The translations under genes were made by a program, and so were the position numbers. From assembly GCA_964534845.1 (NCBI GenBank), contig CAZHPV010000017.1, positions 1 to 38,714 of the forward strand: DNA of 38,714 nucleotides, read 5' to 3'. Shown one piece after another: positions 25,785 to 33,371 of the stretch; position 1 is the first letter of the stretch, and every line of letters starts with the position of its first letter. Source of the DNA: CALCKU01 sp964534845 (lineage in GTDB: Bacteria; Pseudomonadota; Alphaproteobacteria; Caulobacterales; Maricaulaceae). The notes beneath the pieces were generated by a model. The model did no database searches and had not been told where the DNA came from. It saw only the letters and a list, made by a program, of their open reading frames with translations.

Positions 25785-26187
25785 CGCTGCATGAAATTAA
25801 AAGCTGGCCCGCGAGCCCCGCCCGCCTATGCTTGTGGATTTTGCGGTAAGCCTCAGATGAAACCATATCAAACATGGTTTGAGCATTAGGATATTTGACA
25901 ATAGCAACAGCGTCCCATTCGCCGTCTCCTTGGCCAATCAAAAAACAATTTGCCGCGCCGCCAAAAACCGTTTTGCAATCCGCACCAGAATCTCTGACCA
26001 TCTCACCAAACGCACTCGCATAGCGCCCATAAGCCGCCCTTCCGCTTATAGCCTCACCGTCTTTGTATTCCGCTTTATCTTTGAATTTAAGCAAATTCAG
26101 CATGAAAACTGGCGCATCGGGTTTTTCCTGAGACAAAAATGTTTTGATTTGTTCGGGGGTCGGATCGAGTGCATTAAGCGTTGCCAT
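25768..26187 (-). CDS. DUF1330 domain protein, first gene of the PadR-linked operon
   Basis: A 139-aa protein of the DUF1330 ferredoxin-like-fold group, with VFMLNLLKFKDKAEYKDGE followed by GRAAYGRYASAFGEM and the strand WDAVAIVKYPNAQTMFDMV. Members of this fold are often small enzymes or binding proteins acting on aromatic or polyketide-like molecules, but DUF1330 functions are mostly undefined. It leads the operon: its stop lies inside the DUF2855 gene, and its start faces the padR gene across a 136-bp divergent gap. A short purine-rich site precedes the ATG. Confidence 0.75.
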   Translation of the reverse strand: MATLNALDPTPEQIKTFLSQEKPDAPVFMLNLLKFKDKAEYKDGEAISGRAAYGRYASAFGEMVRDSGADCKTVFGGAANCFLIGQGDGEWDAVAIVKYPNAQTMFDMVSSEAYRKIHKHRRAGLAGQLLISCSGEGVF

Positions 26188-26275
26188 AATCTTTTCCTTT
26201 TACATTTCTTTCTTGAAGCTTTTGTGTATTCTTATATTCGATTGAACAGTAGGCAAAATCTTACAATAAAGAATT

Positions 26276-26295
26276 TTATGCATAGAGTTGCATAA
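26276..26295. promoter_or_regulatory. Perfect 7-bp inverted repeat, likely PadR operator
   Basis: TTATGCA (26276-26282) and TGCATAA (26289-26295) are exact inverted copies with a 6-base spacer. They sit 28 bp before the padR start, in the gap shared with the divergent operon. PadR proteins bind A+T-rich palindromes of this size and usually repress themselves and the divergent operon. A possible -35/-10 pair (TTGAAC at 26242, AATAAA at 26265) lies just upstream, which fits, but is weak. Confidence 0.5.
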
Positions 26296-26323
26296 TGACA
26301 AGTAAAATAAGAGGGATATTATA

Positions 26324-26857
26324 ATGGCACTGGCCGAAGCCATACTCGTCTGCCTAACCGAGCGCCCGATGAGCGGCTATGATCTGGCAAAGTATTTTGA
26401 TGCCTCAATCGGCTTCTTCTGGAAGTCCTCGCACCAACAAATTTACCGCGAATTGAGTAAATTACGCGAAAAGGGTTTCGTGGTTAGCGAGGAGCTTATT
26501 CAGACAGGCAAACCCAATCGGATTGTTCATACAATCACCGAGCAGGGGCGCAAAGCGCTTTATAATTGGTCACTTAATCCCTCGCGTAAGCCCTCCATCA
26601 AGGACGACCTTTTAGTGAAGTTATATGCGATTGAGGATATCAGCCTGCCAGCCCTTAACGAGCAAATAGCCTTGCGCATAGAGCAGCACCAATCCAATCT
26701 GGCGGCTTTTTTACGTATCAAGGAAAAATATTATGACGGCAAATCCTTGACCCAAAACCAGAAGGGCAAACTTATAGCCCTTGAAATGGGTGTCGCTGAG
26801 GAGAAAAGCCGGATTGAATGGCTCCAGAGCGTTACCGAAAAAATTGCGCAAATTTAG
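26324..26857 (+). CDS. PadR-family transcriptional regulator
   Basis: A 177-aa regulator with a winged-helix DNA-binding domain at residues about 5-78 (ILVCLTERPMSGYDLAKYF, then IYRELSKLREKGFV and a wing with RIVHTITEQGRKAL). A C-terminal Vir_act_alpha_C-type helical dimerisation domain follows. PadR proteins typically repress a neighbouring gene set until a small aromatic or other ligand binds. Here the divergent DUF1330-DUF2855-crotonase-GST operon is the obvious target. GAGG precedes the ATG. A palindrome at 26276-26295 is a likely binding site. The ligand is unknown. Confidence 0.9.
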   Translation: MALAEAILVCLTERPMSGYDLAKYFDASIGFFWKSSHQQIYRELSKLREKGFVVSEELIQTGKPNRIVHTITEQGRKALYNWSLNPSRKPSIKDDLLVKLYAIEDISLPALNEQIALRIEQHQSNLAAFLRIKEKYYDGKSLTQNQKGKLIALEMGVAEEKSRIEWLQSVTEKIAQI

Positions 26858-27027
26858 GCAATTTCCTGTCACCATGACCCTGCCATACCAGGACGTCTAA
26901 GTCCGAGCCCTTCTCCAATTTTACCTCTGATTAAGCGTGTTTTCTCACACATAATTAACGACGTTCCCTCGCTCAATTTTAAGTATTTTCCGCTAGGTTT
27001 GCGTCAAATTGGGTGGAAGGAAAAATT

Positions 27028-28029
27028 ATGCGTATTGCAATTTTAGCTCTAGCGAGCACAGTATTATCTGGTTGTTCTTTATTTGGCGGCTCTGGCATAT
27101 TTGGAGGCTCTGGGATTGGAAGCGGGTTTGGCTTTCCATCAACCAAAGCGCCTTGCCAACAAGGGTGCGGAGGACAATTTAGTCAATTTAATCAAGGTCA
27201 AGTCGGTCAATTTCAACCGGCAGGTTATCAACAGGGCGTAACAGGGCAATCTTTGTCATCTTGCAAAGCCGTTGCACATGTACCCCCTCAAAGTGTTGTT
27301 CAAATTCCGCAGGCGCCAGTGGCTCAATCATTTGGTGGATGCCAAGCCGGTACAGCCTACTCTGTCGCGCCAACAGCGCAACAATTTGGCACCCAACAAT
27401 TCGGTGCGCAGCAATTTGGTACACAGTCTCTTACAAACGGTTTGTCTCACCACGTAGGTTCTCATAACGGGATTGGTTTCAATCCTGTAACAGCGAGTGT
27501 CGTAGGTGCCGGGGCTTTGGGTGCCGGAGCTTTGAGTACCGCAGCTTTGGGTGCTGGAGCTTTGGGTGCTGGAACTTTGGGTGCCTTACCTGCACTACGC
27601 GGACGCTTTAATCAGCCCGCCACAAGCCCGTCTCATTTTTACGGAAATGCCGGTATTAACTGGTATGACGTAGATACAGATGGCTTTGGAGCGCAACTCC
27701 GCACAGGGTATCAGTACAACAGATTTTTTGGTGCTGAACTTGAAGGCTCAGTCAAATTAAATGACGATGTAGATTTGGGAGGCGGTCTTGACTACACAGC
27801 CGGTGCTTTCCTTGTAAACCGCGTACCCGTGACAAGACGCATCGATCTTGTAAACCGGGTCGGCTATTCCTATCAAAACCTTGATGGTGGTCTGGACACA
27901 GACGGCGTCGCTTATGGTACGGGCGCTGAATATGCGATCTCGCCAAGAGACGGTATCCGTTTGGATTATACACGGTATGAAGGACTTGACGCGGATAGTC
28001 TCGCCCTTTCATATGCGCGCAAATTCTAG
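27028..28029 (+). CDS. Repeat-containing lipoprotein with C-terminal beta-barrel
   Basis: A 333-aa protein with a lipoprotein signal (LSGC, lipidated Cys16). A Gly/Ser/Gln-rich region carries three QQFGx repeats (about residues 118-132) and an Ala/Gly/Leu repeat of five-residue units (about 160-184). The C-terminal barrel (about 203-333) resembles small outer-membrane barrels such as OmpA or OprF types. It ends in Tyr-Ala-Arg-Lys-Phe, with the terminal Phe recognised by the Bam machinery. The ATG at 27028 has AAGGA six bases upstream; a GTG at 27013 is disfavoured. A lipid anchor plus a barrel is an uncommon pairing. An intrinsic terminator follows at 28089. Confidence 0.8.
   Translation: MRIAILALASTVLSGCSLFGGSGIFGGSGIGSGFGFPSTKAPCQQGCGGQFSQFNQGQVGQFQPAGYQQGVTGQSLSSCKAVAHVPPQSVVQIPQAPVAQSFGGCQAGTAYSVAPTAQQFGTQQFGAQQFGTQSLTNGLSHHVGSHNGIGFNPVTASVVGAGALGAGALSTAALGAGALGAGTLGALPALRGRFNQPATSPSHFYGNAGINWYDVDTDGFGAQLRTGYQYNRFFGAELEGSVKLNDDVDLGGGLDYTAGAFLVNRVPVTRRIDLVNRVGYSYQNLDGGLDTDGVAYGTGAEYAISPRDGIRLDYTRYEGLDADSLALSYARKF
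27379..27423 (+). repeat. Three 15-bp tandem units encoding QQFGx
   Basis: Three imperfect 15-base units in frame within the lipoprotein gene encode Gln-Gln-Phe-Gly followed by Thr or Ala. The units differ mostly at third positions, so the repeat is kept at protein level more than at DNA level. Confidence 0.8.
27505..27579 (+). repeat. Five 15-bp tandem units encoding Ala/Gly/Leu repeats
   Basis: Five 15-base units (consensus GGTGCYGGAGCTTTG) run in frame in the lipoprotein gene, with the third unit most diverged. The unit length is a multiple of three, so gain or loss of units would change linker length without a frameshift. Confidence 0.85.
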
Positions 28030-28047
28030 ACTTTTGTGACGTAATAA

Positions 28048-28066
28048 CGGCCCTTTAAACGGGCCG
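28048..28066. other. Short GC hairpin after the barrel gene
   Basis: CGGCCC (28048-28053) and GGGCCG (28061-28066) form a 6-bp stem around a 7-base loop. No T-run follows, so it is probably an accessory 3' structure ahead of the stronger terminator at 28089. Confidence 0.4.
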
Positions 28067-28088
28067 CACGAAACAAAACACATCGAAT

Positions 28089-28124
28089 AAAGCCCAAATC
28101 TGGACATCCGGGTTTGGGCTTTTT
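28089..28124 (+). terminator. Intrinsic terminator after the lipoprotein gene
   Basis: A 12-bp stem with one G-T pair (AAAGCCCAAATC at 28089-28100 with GGTTTGGGCTTT at 28111-28122) and a 10-base loop is followed by T residues to 28124. It lies about 60 bp after the stop of the barrel gene and is the clearest terminator in the window. Confidence 0.85.
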
Positions 28125-28421
28125 CTATGCTTGTTTGGCGCAAATGAGGCCTTATTCAACCTCCATATAATAATTATAAATACGGGTTCTGCGCAATAAC
28201 ACCTATGGCATTAATCAATTCGCACCCTCATTTTTCCAAAAAATTTCGCTAAAAACAGCCTAAAATTGAGCTGAATATAAACTGCTTTTTGGGCTATAAA
28301 ATTTGATTCGCGCGCATTATACTCGTTTAAGATCAAGGTTTTAAGTGTTAATTTATTGACGCGGACAGGGTGGTATGGCATTTGCACCTATAAAATGGGA
28401 TAGGGATTTCTGGGCGACATA
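28125..28421. other. Intergenic stretch before the polysaccharide locus
   Basis: About 297 A+T-rich bases between the terminator and the sugar transferase gene. I see no ORF or RNA gene. A TTGACG at 28356-28361 could be a -35 element for the polysaccharide genes, but no good -10 lies 16-18 bases from it (TATAAA at 28390 is too far). The promoter for the plus-strand arm presumably lies here. Confidence 0.4.
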
Positions 28422-29762
28422 ATGAATGTAGATAATCCAACACGGTCACGTGACAATCTGCTTGAAAGCGGATTAGACGGAAAGTCAGATATCGCAGCTA
28501 GCTTATCAAATGGAAAGCTGCAGTATTTTCTGTCGCTTTTTTTAGGCCTATTAGCCCCTTTGACCTATTCCCTAATGCTTTCGGGGGACACTGTTTCCTT
28601 TATGATGCTCGCAAATCAGACCTATTTGAGCTGCGTAATCGCTATTTCAATTGGATTTATTGTATTTCGGAAAATGGCCGCCATGCCCGGGCTCAAAGAG
28701 TTATCGAGCATACTGCCCGCCTTTTGCCTGTCCTACGGCATTGTAGCCGCCTTATATTTCGGCTTCAGACTCGATATTAGCCGCGTGGGGTATGTCCTAA
28801 GCATGGGAACGGTATGCAGTGTTTTATTGGCCCTACAATATAGTGTCTCACAACTTCACCGTCCGACTATCGGTATTATTATGGGGGGGCGTGCTGAAAC
28901 GCTTATCAAACAAAAGCAGATAAAATGGCGCCCCTTATACAGTATAGCGGATGCAAAAAAACGCCCAAACCTCGCCATCGCGGTCGACTTGCGCTCCGAC
29001 AGTCTCTCACCAGAATGGGAAAGCTATATCGCAGAAGAAGTCGTCCAAGGGCGCAATATATTCAATGCCAAACAACTCAACGAGTCTATCACCGGCCAAG
29101 TTCAATTAGAAAACTTATCCGAGAACTATGTCGGTATGCTTTCCCCTGATGTTATATATGCTTCGACAAAACGCTATTTTGATGTCCTCGTCGCGTTAGT
29201 CGGACTTGTTTGCCTGTCGCCGCTAATGCTCATAACTGCCCTTCTAATCCGTATGGACTCTCCGGGTGCTGCCATTTTCAAACAACAGCGTATGGGCTTT
29301 CAGGGACGCCCTTTCGTCGTCTATAAATTTCGTTCCATGCAAAGTTTGACTGCAGAAGAAATCGCCTCGGCCAAAGAAAATACGGCTTTGGATATGACAG
29401 GCGAAAATGATCCGCGCATCACCAAATTAGGCCGGATTTTAAGAAAAACACGCATTGATGAAATACCACAATTACTGAATGTTTTAAAAGGTGAGATGAG
29501 CCTTATTGGCCCGCGACCAGAGACGTTGAACCTCTCTCAATGGTACGAAGAAGAAATCCCTTTTTATCGCTACAGACATATCGTGCGCCCCGGAATAACA
29601 GGCTGGGCACAAGTCAATCAAGGACATGTAACGAGCGTTGAGGATGTTAGAGAAAAAATGAAATATGACCTTTACTATATTAAACATTTTTCCATATGGC
29701 TCGACTTTGTCATTCTCATTCAAACCATAAAAATAGTCTTTACACATAAAGGGGCTAAATAA
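28422..29762 (+). CDS. Polyprenyl-phosphate sugar-1-phosphate transferase (WcaJ/ExoY type)
   Basis: A 446-aa initiating enzyme for extracellular polysaccharide synthesis, expected to load a sugar phosphate from a nucleotide sugar onto undecaprenyl phosphate. The N-terminal part has four membrane segments between about residues 35 and 142, then a cytosolic linker. The catalytic domain starts at KRYFDVLVALVGLVCLSPLM (250-269), including its own membrane hairpin. It continues with FKQQRMGFQGRPF, YKFRSM (301-306), DEIPQLLNVLKGEMSLIGPR and GITGWAQVNQG. This is the full PNPT set. It is the first gene of the plus-strand polysaccharide arm. The sugar it loads cannot be read from the sequence. Confidence 0.93.
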   Translation: MNVDNPTRSRDNLLESGLDGKSDIAASLSNGKLQYFLSLFLGLLAPLTYSLMLSGDTVSFMMLANQTYLSCVIAISIGFIVFRKMAAMPGLKELSSILPAFCLSYGIVAALYFGFRLDISRVGYVLSMGTVCSVLLALQYSVSQLHRPTIGIIMGGRAETLIKQKQIKWRPLYSIADAKKRPNLAIAVDLRSDSLSPEWESYIAEEVVQGRNIFNAKQLNESITGQVQLENLSENYVGMLSPDVIYASTKRYFDVLVALVGLVCLSPLMLITALLIRMDSPGAAIFKQQRMGFQGRPFVVYKFRSMQSLTAEEIASAKENTALDMTGENDPRITKLGRILRKTRIDEIPQLLNVLKGEMSLIGPRPETLNLSQWYEEEIPFYRYRHIVRPGITGWAQVNQGHVTSVEDVREKMKYDLYYIKHFSIWLDFVILIQTIKIVFTHKGAK

Positions 29763-29831
29763 AGCCTTGCGGCTTTAACCGCTTCATTTAAAAGACCGCT
29801 CAACAAACCCACTCTAATTGAAATCAGGCCC

Positions 29832-30671
29832 ATGGCAGTTAAACAGAACTTTGATGAAACGACTGTCAATTCATTTGGCGATGAGTGGTCACATTTTAAT
29901 CAAACCGGCATGGCCGACCAAGAAGCCGAAGATATTTTCAAAGGCTATTTCGGGATCTTCCCTTGGTCAAAATTACCAAAAAATGCCTCAGGCTTTGATA
30001 TGGGCGTAGGCTCTGGACGGTGGGCCAAGCTGGTCGCCCCCAAGGTCGGCACGCTTAATTGTATTGACGCGTCTGATAAAGCTTTAGAGGTCGCTCAAAA
30101 AAATCTGGAAAACGCCCAGAATGTTAAGTTCTTACACGGAACGGCCAATCAAAAAATGCTTGCGGATAATAGTCAGGATTTTGGATATTCACTTGGCGTC
30201 TTACACCATATTCCAGATACCCAGCTTGCCTTACAAGGCTGTGTCGATATGCTAAAGCCGGGCGCACCCTTTTTGTTATATTTATATTATCGCTTTGATA
30301 ATCGACCTGTCTGGTTTCGCGCCTTATGGCGATTAAGTGAAATCCCAAGAGCCATTATCTCGGCCTGCCCCAATAAGGTAAAACCTGTCCTGACCGATTT
30401 TCTTGCCCTCACCATTTATTGGCCCCTAGCGCGCGGGGCAAAACTATTGGAGAAACTAGGCCTTAAGGTCGATGCTATTCCGCTCTCATTTTATCGAAAC
30501 TCCAGTTTTTACACGATGAGAACCGACTCACGGGACCGCTTTGGTACACCTCTCGAACAACGTTTCACCCGTGATGAAATCAAAGCGATGATGGAAAATA
30601 CCGGCCTTGAAAATATATCCTTTTCCGATGCTGAACCCTATTGGGTCTCTCTAGGATACAAACAGGCTTAG
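29832..30671 (+). CDS. Class I SAM-dependent methyltransferase of the polysaccharide locus
   Basis: A 279-aa methyltransferase with motif I DMGVGSGRWAKL (about residues 56-67), the acidic loop CIDASDKALEVA, motif GYSLGVLHHIPDT and a later MLKPGAPFLLYLYY. The C-terminal part is helical, with a charged tail containing RFTRDEIKAMM. It follows the sugar transferase by 69 bp in the same direction and may methylate a sugar residue of the glycan or its lipid-linked precursor. A small hairpin (29761-29776) overlaps the preceding stop but lacks a T-run. Substrate unknown. Confidence 0.85.
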   Translation: MAVKQNFDETTVNSFGDEWSHFNQTGMADQEAEDIFKGYFGIFPWSKLPKNASGFDMGVGSGRWAKLVAPKVGTLNCIDASDKALEVAQKNLENAQNVKFLHGTANQKMLADNSQDFGYSLGVLHHIPDTQLALQGCVDMLKPGAPFLLYLYYRFDNRPVWFRALWRLSEIPRAIISACPNKVKPVLTDFLALTIYWPLARGAKLLEKLGLKVDAIPLSFYRNSSFYTMRTDSRDRFGTPLEQRFTRDEIKAMMENTGLENISFSDAEPYWVSLGYKQA

Positions 30672-30772
30672 ATCCCTACAAGTCTGACCATTATGATTTA
30701 GCGCGTGATTAAACGGCCAGCTTACAAACCAAATTTTCGAAATAAATCCACGCTTTTGTAAAGGCTCGTAAT

Positions 30773-30792
30773 CTTGTCTGGAATCAGACAGG
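30773..30792 (+). promoter_or_regulatory. Hairpin overlapping the ribosome site of the DUF2793 gene
   Basis: CTTGTCTG (30773-30780) can pair with CAGACAGG (30785-30792) around a GAAT loop; six pairs are perfect, with one G-U wobble and one closing C-G pair in RNA. The right arm takes in the first two G residues of the GGAG ribosome site ahead of the ATG at 30802. The structure could throttle translation. Confidence 0.4.
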
Positions 30793-30801
30793 AGTACACT
30801 T

Positions 30802-32103
30802 ATGCAATCGCCCAGACTCAATATTCCCTTTATTGCTCCAGCACAGGCCCAAAAACATGTCACAGTCAATGAAGCCTTTAACCGTATTGATGCGATTGTC
30901 CACCTTGCCGTAAAGAATTTTGACACCGACGTCCCGCCGGAAACACCCATTGAGGGCGATAATTATATCATAGGACAAAGCCCGACGGATATATGGAGTG
31001 AGCGGGCTGGACACATTGCCTGTTTCCGTGACGGGGCATGGATTTATTTCACGCCGCAAATTGGATGGTTGGCTTGGAACCTGTCCAATTCTGAAATTAT
31101 TATCCTAAAGGACAATGGCTGGACTGCGCTTACAACAGACAGTGGCGGCGGTAATAGCCAAAGCCCTCTCTTTGGCATTAATACAACGCCGGATAGTACA
31201 AACAGGCTAGCCGCCAAGTCCGATGCGGTGCTTTTATCCCATGACGATCAGACCCCGGGAACCGGGGATATCAGTGTCAATGTTAACCGCGCTGACACTC
31301 AAAAAAGAGCCGCCATAAATTTTCAAACGGGCTACGCTTCCGATGTCGAATTAGGCTTACTGCACAATGAGGATTTCCAGATCAGATTGAATACAAATGG
31401 AAATGCACGCATTGCAGCGCGTGTGGATCATAACACGGGTGTCGTCTCATTTGATCAAGGCCTCACCGAACCCAGACGGAGTGAAAACGCAAATATCGAC
31501 AGTGCAGGCGGGACAGATTGGTGGGGACCTGCGGACCCCATGGTTACAAATTATTCCCAAAGCAACTCATTTACCCTTTCAGTCAACCGGCTGTATTTTT
31601 CAGCCCTCTACCTGCCTCTACCTTTGCAGTTTTTAGGCGGATTTGTGTGTCAAAGCGTCGCCTCAACAACGGCGGGCGCTGTCCTGCGGGCGGGACTATA
31701 CCGCATTGGCAATCCTGATAATGATCTGTGGAACCTTGGTGATCGCATTGTAGATTTGGGTGGACAATCGGCAGAAAATATAGGTCACAAATTTTTCGAT
31801 CTTGCCACGCCTGTAACACTGGAGCCGGGCTGGTATCTTTCGGCTATCGGCACAAATGGTGCCTCGGTGCGAGCACGGTCTTGCCGTTGGATGTCTCCAG
31901 GTCTGACCCGCTTGCGACCTTTTATAAGTTCCACAACACCGCAAATCCGTCTTACGGGGATTGGCAACTATCTTTTCATGGGGTCTATGGGTTCAGAAAT
32001 TGCGACCGGGCTGCCACCGCAATTTACAAATTCAGCAACACCTTCGGAAGCCACAAATGGGTGGTCAACCACGATCTTTATTCCAAAATGGCGGCGGTTA
32101 TAA
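30802..32103 (+). CDS. DUF2793 protein of phage/gene-transfer-agent type
   Basis: A 433-aa protein. Residues 1-110 form a DUF2793 domain with SPRLNIPFIAPAQAQKHVTV at the start, then NEAFNRIDAIV and a strand-rich segment with GAWIYFTPQIGWLAW. The middle is a Gly/Asn-rich, repeat-like part. The C-terminal region (about 245-433) is beta-rich with LYFSALYLPLPLQFLGG and LEPGWYLSAIG, like the C-terminal domains of phage receptor-binding proteins. There is no signal peptide. DUF2793 proteins are known mainly from phages and gene-transfer agents of alphaproteobacteria, where such proteins serve as tail or head-spike parts. It lies between a methyltransferase and a sulfotransferase of the polysaccharide locus, and no other phage gene is present. 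Confidence 0.75.
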   Translation: MQSPRLNIPFIAPAQAQKHVTVNEAFNRIDAIVHLAVKNFDTDVPPETPIEGDNYIIGQSPTDIWSERAGHIACFRDGAWIYFTPQIGWLAWNLSNSEIIILKDNGWTALTTDSGGGNSQSPLFGINTTPDSTNRLAAKSDAVLLSHDDQTPGTGDISVNVNRADTQKRAAINFQTGYASDVELGLLHNEDFQIRLNTNGNARIAARVDHNTGVVSFDQGLTEPRRSENANIDSAGGTDWWGPADPMVTNYSQSNSFTLSVNRLYFSALYLPLPLQFLGGFVCQSVASTTAGAVLRAGLYRIGNPDNDLWNLGDRIVDLGGQSAENIGHKFFDLATPVTLEPGWYLSAIGTNGASVRARSCRWMSPGLTRLRPFISSTTPQIRLTGIGNYLFMGSMGSEIATGLPPQFTNSATPSEATNGWSTTIFIPKWRRL

Positions 32104-32239
32104 TCAGGAACAAACCGGAAATTTAGACAAATTATGCTGGCTTCCCACGGCTTATTTATCAGGCTTCTCGCTTCTTATTTATATTGACTTTTTAGGCCCT
32201 TAAAGTTAACTGAAACCCGCCCGTGTTGGAACATAAAAA

Positions 32240-33283
32240 ATGACATCGACGTTTTCTCTTAAACAATCAACAGCCCATGTTCTTCATCAAATAATTACTA
32301 AACCCTTGTGGATAAATTCCACCTCCAAAGCAAAACTTCCGCAGCCTGTATTTATCTCAGGTCCTCCAAGAAGTGGTACAACATGGATACTAGAAACCTT
32401 AGAGACCATGTTAAATGCACGGCGTCACTGGGAACCAATTAAAGGTTTTGAACAAGATTTTTTCAAAACTCAAGATAAACCATTAAGAGGTGGGGGATAC
32501 CGCCCTCAAATATTTAATGCTACTGATCTCCCCGAACTTCAAAGTTTTATTCATGACGTTATGAATGATGGATGCCCCACACATATTGCGCGTCTAAAAA
32601 ATCCAAATTTGTCCCCTTTTGCTAATCTGACCCGATTATCAAATGCAAATGTAACAATTGTGAAATTCACAGCATCCCAACGCTTAATACCTTGGCTCGG
32701 TAGTCAGTTTGAAAATCGAGGCTTAAACATATTAAGAAATCCAATCGCAACGATTTCGTCTCAAATTAAAAATCGCCCGCCAAATTATAAGGACAACTTA
32801 TCGATAGCTCGTTTTAATGAGCAAACACTTTCTAGGTATTCCTTCCTAAAACCGTTCTACAATAAGGAAATTTCAAGAGAGCTACGATTAGCTATAAATG
32901 TATGTATTGATTTTTGCATACCCTTACATGATCAAAATACATATGAGCATCACGCTTATTTGGCTTATGAGGATCTTATCGATAGGCCCGAATTGTTTAC
33001 AGTTATACCTAATTTTTGGACGTTATCCGACCATGTTCAAAACATTCAGGTCGATAGCACAAAACCGAGCTCGACAACTAAGGCAGGATCAAATGTCTTA
33101 GTCGGGGGGGACCCGCGATTATCTTGGAAAAAAACTATCTCTGATGAGCTATTATTCACCATTCGAGAATTGATGGATAATTTCGGTATTGATTGTTATT
33201 CAGAAGCTCCCGAATTTCATCACGACAAAGCTTCAATCCTACAATCTCGCAAGATAATAGGGTATGGGAACCTATCCATATAG
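32240..33283 (+). CDS. Sulfotransferase family protein
   Basis: A 347-aa PAPS-dependent sulfotransferase-like protein. The 5'-phosphosulfate-binding loop is ISGPPRSGTTWI (about residues 39-50), and the 3'-phosphate-binding segment is probably around LNILRNPIATISSQIK. It would transfer a sulfuryl group to a hydroxyl of a sugar in the glycan. The DNA is clearly A+T-richer than the surrounding genes, and the codon choice differs (many ATA, AGA and TTA), which suggests acquisition by transfer. It converges on the acyltransferase gene with an 88-bp gap. Substrate unknown. Confidence 0.85.
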   Translation: MTSTFSLKQSTAHVLHQIITKPLWINSTSKAKLPQPVFISGPPRSGTTWILETLETMLNARRHWEPIKGFEQDFFKTQDKPLRGGGYRPQIFNATDLPELQSFIHDVMNDGCPTHIARLKNPNLSPFANLTRLSNANVTIVKFTASQRLIPWLGSQFENRGLNILRNPIATISSQIKNRPPNYKDNLSIARFNEQTLSRYSFLKPFYNKEISRELRLAINVCIDFCIPLHDQNTYEHHAYLAYEDLIDRPELFTVIPNFWTLSDHVQNIQVDSTKPSSTTKAGSNVLVGGDPRLSWKKTISDELLFTIRELMDNFGIDCYSEAPEFHHDKASILQSRKIIGYGNLSI

Positions 33284-33371
33284 CCAAGCGCTTAACATAG
33301 CGTTTGCTGACTAAGAGCGGCGATAGAACATCTTAGCGTATATTTATCTAAGACATATGTTACAAAACTAG

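Noticed and set aside
28356..28395. TTGACG and TATAAA as a promoter for the polysaccharide arm
   Set aside because: The spacing is about 28 bases, too long for a sigma-70 promoter.
29761..29776. A hairpin at the end of the sugar transferase gene as a terminator
   Set aside because: The stem is short and lacks a T-run; the next gene follows after 69 bp in the same direction.
33284..33371. A TCTTAG/CTAAGA inverted repeat between the convergent sulfotransferase and acyltransferase genes as a bidirectional terminator
   Set aside because: Only 6-bp arms, an 11-base spacer and no strong T-run on either side; too weak to call.
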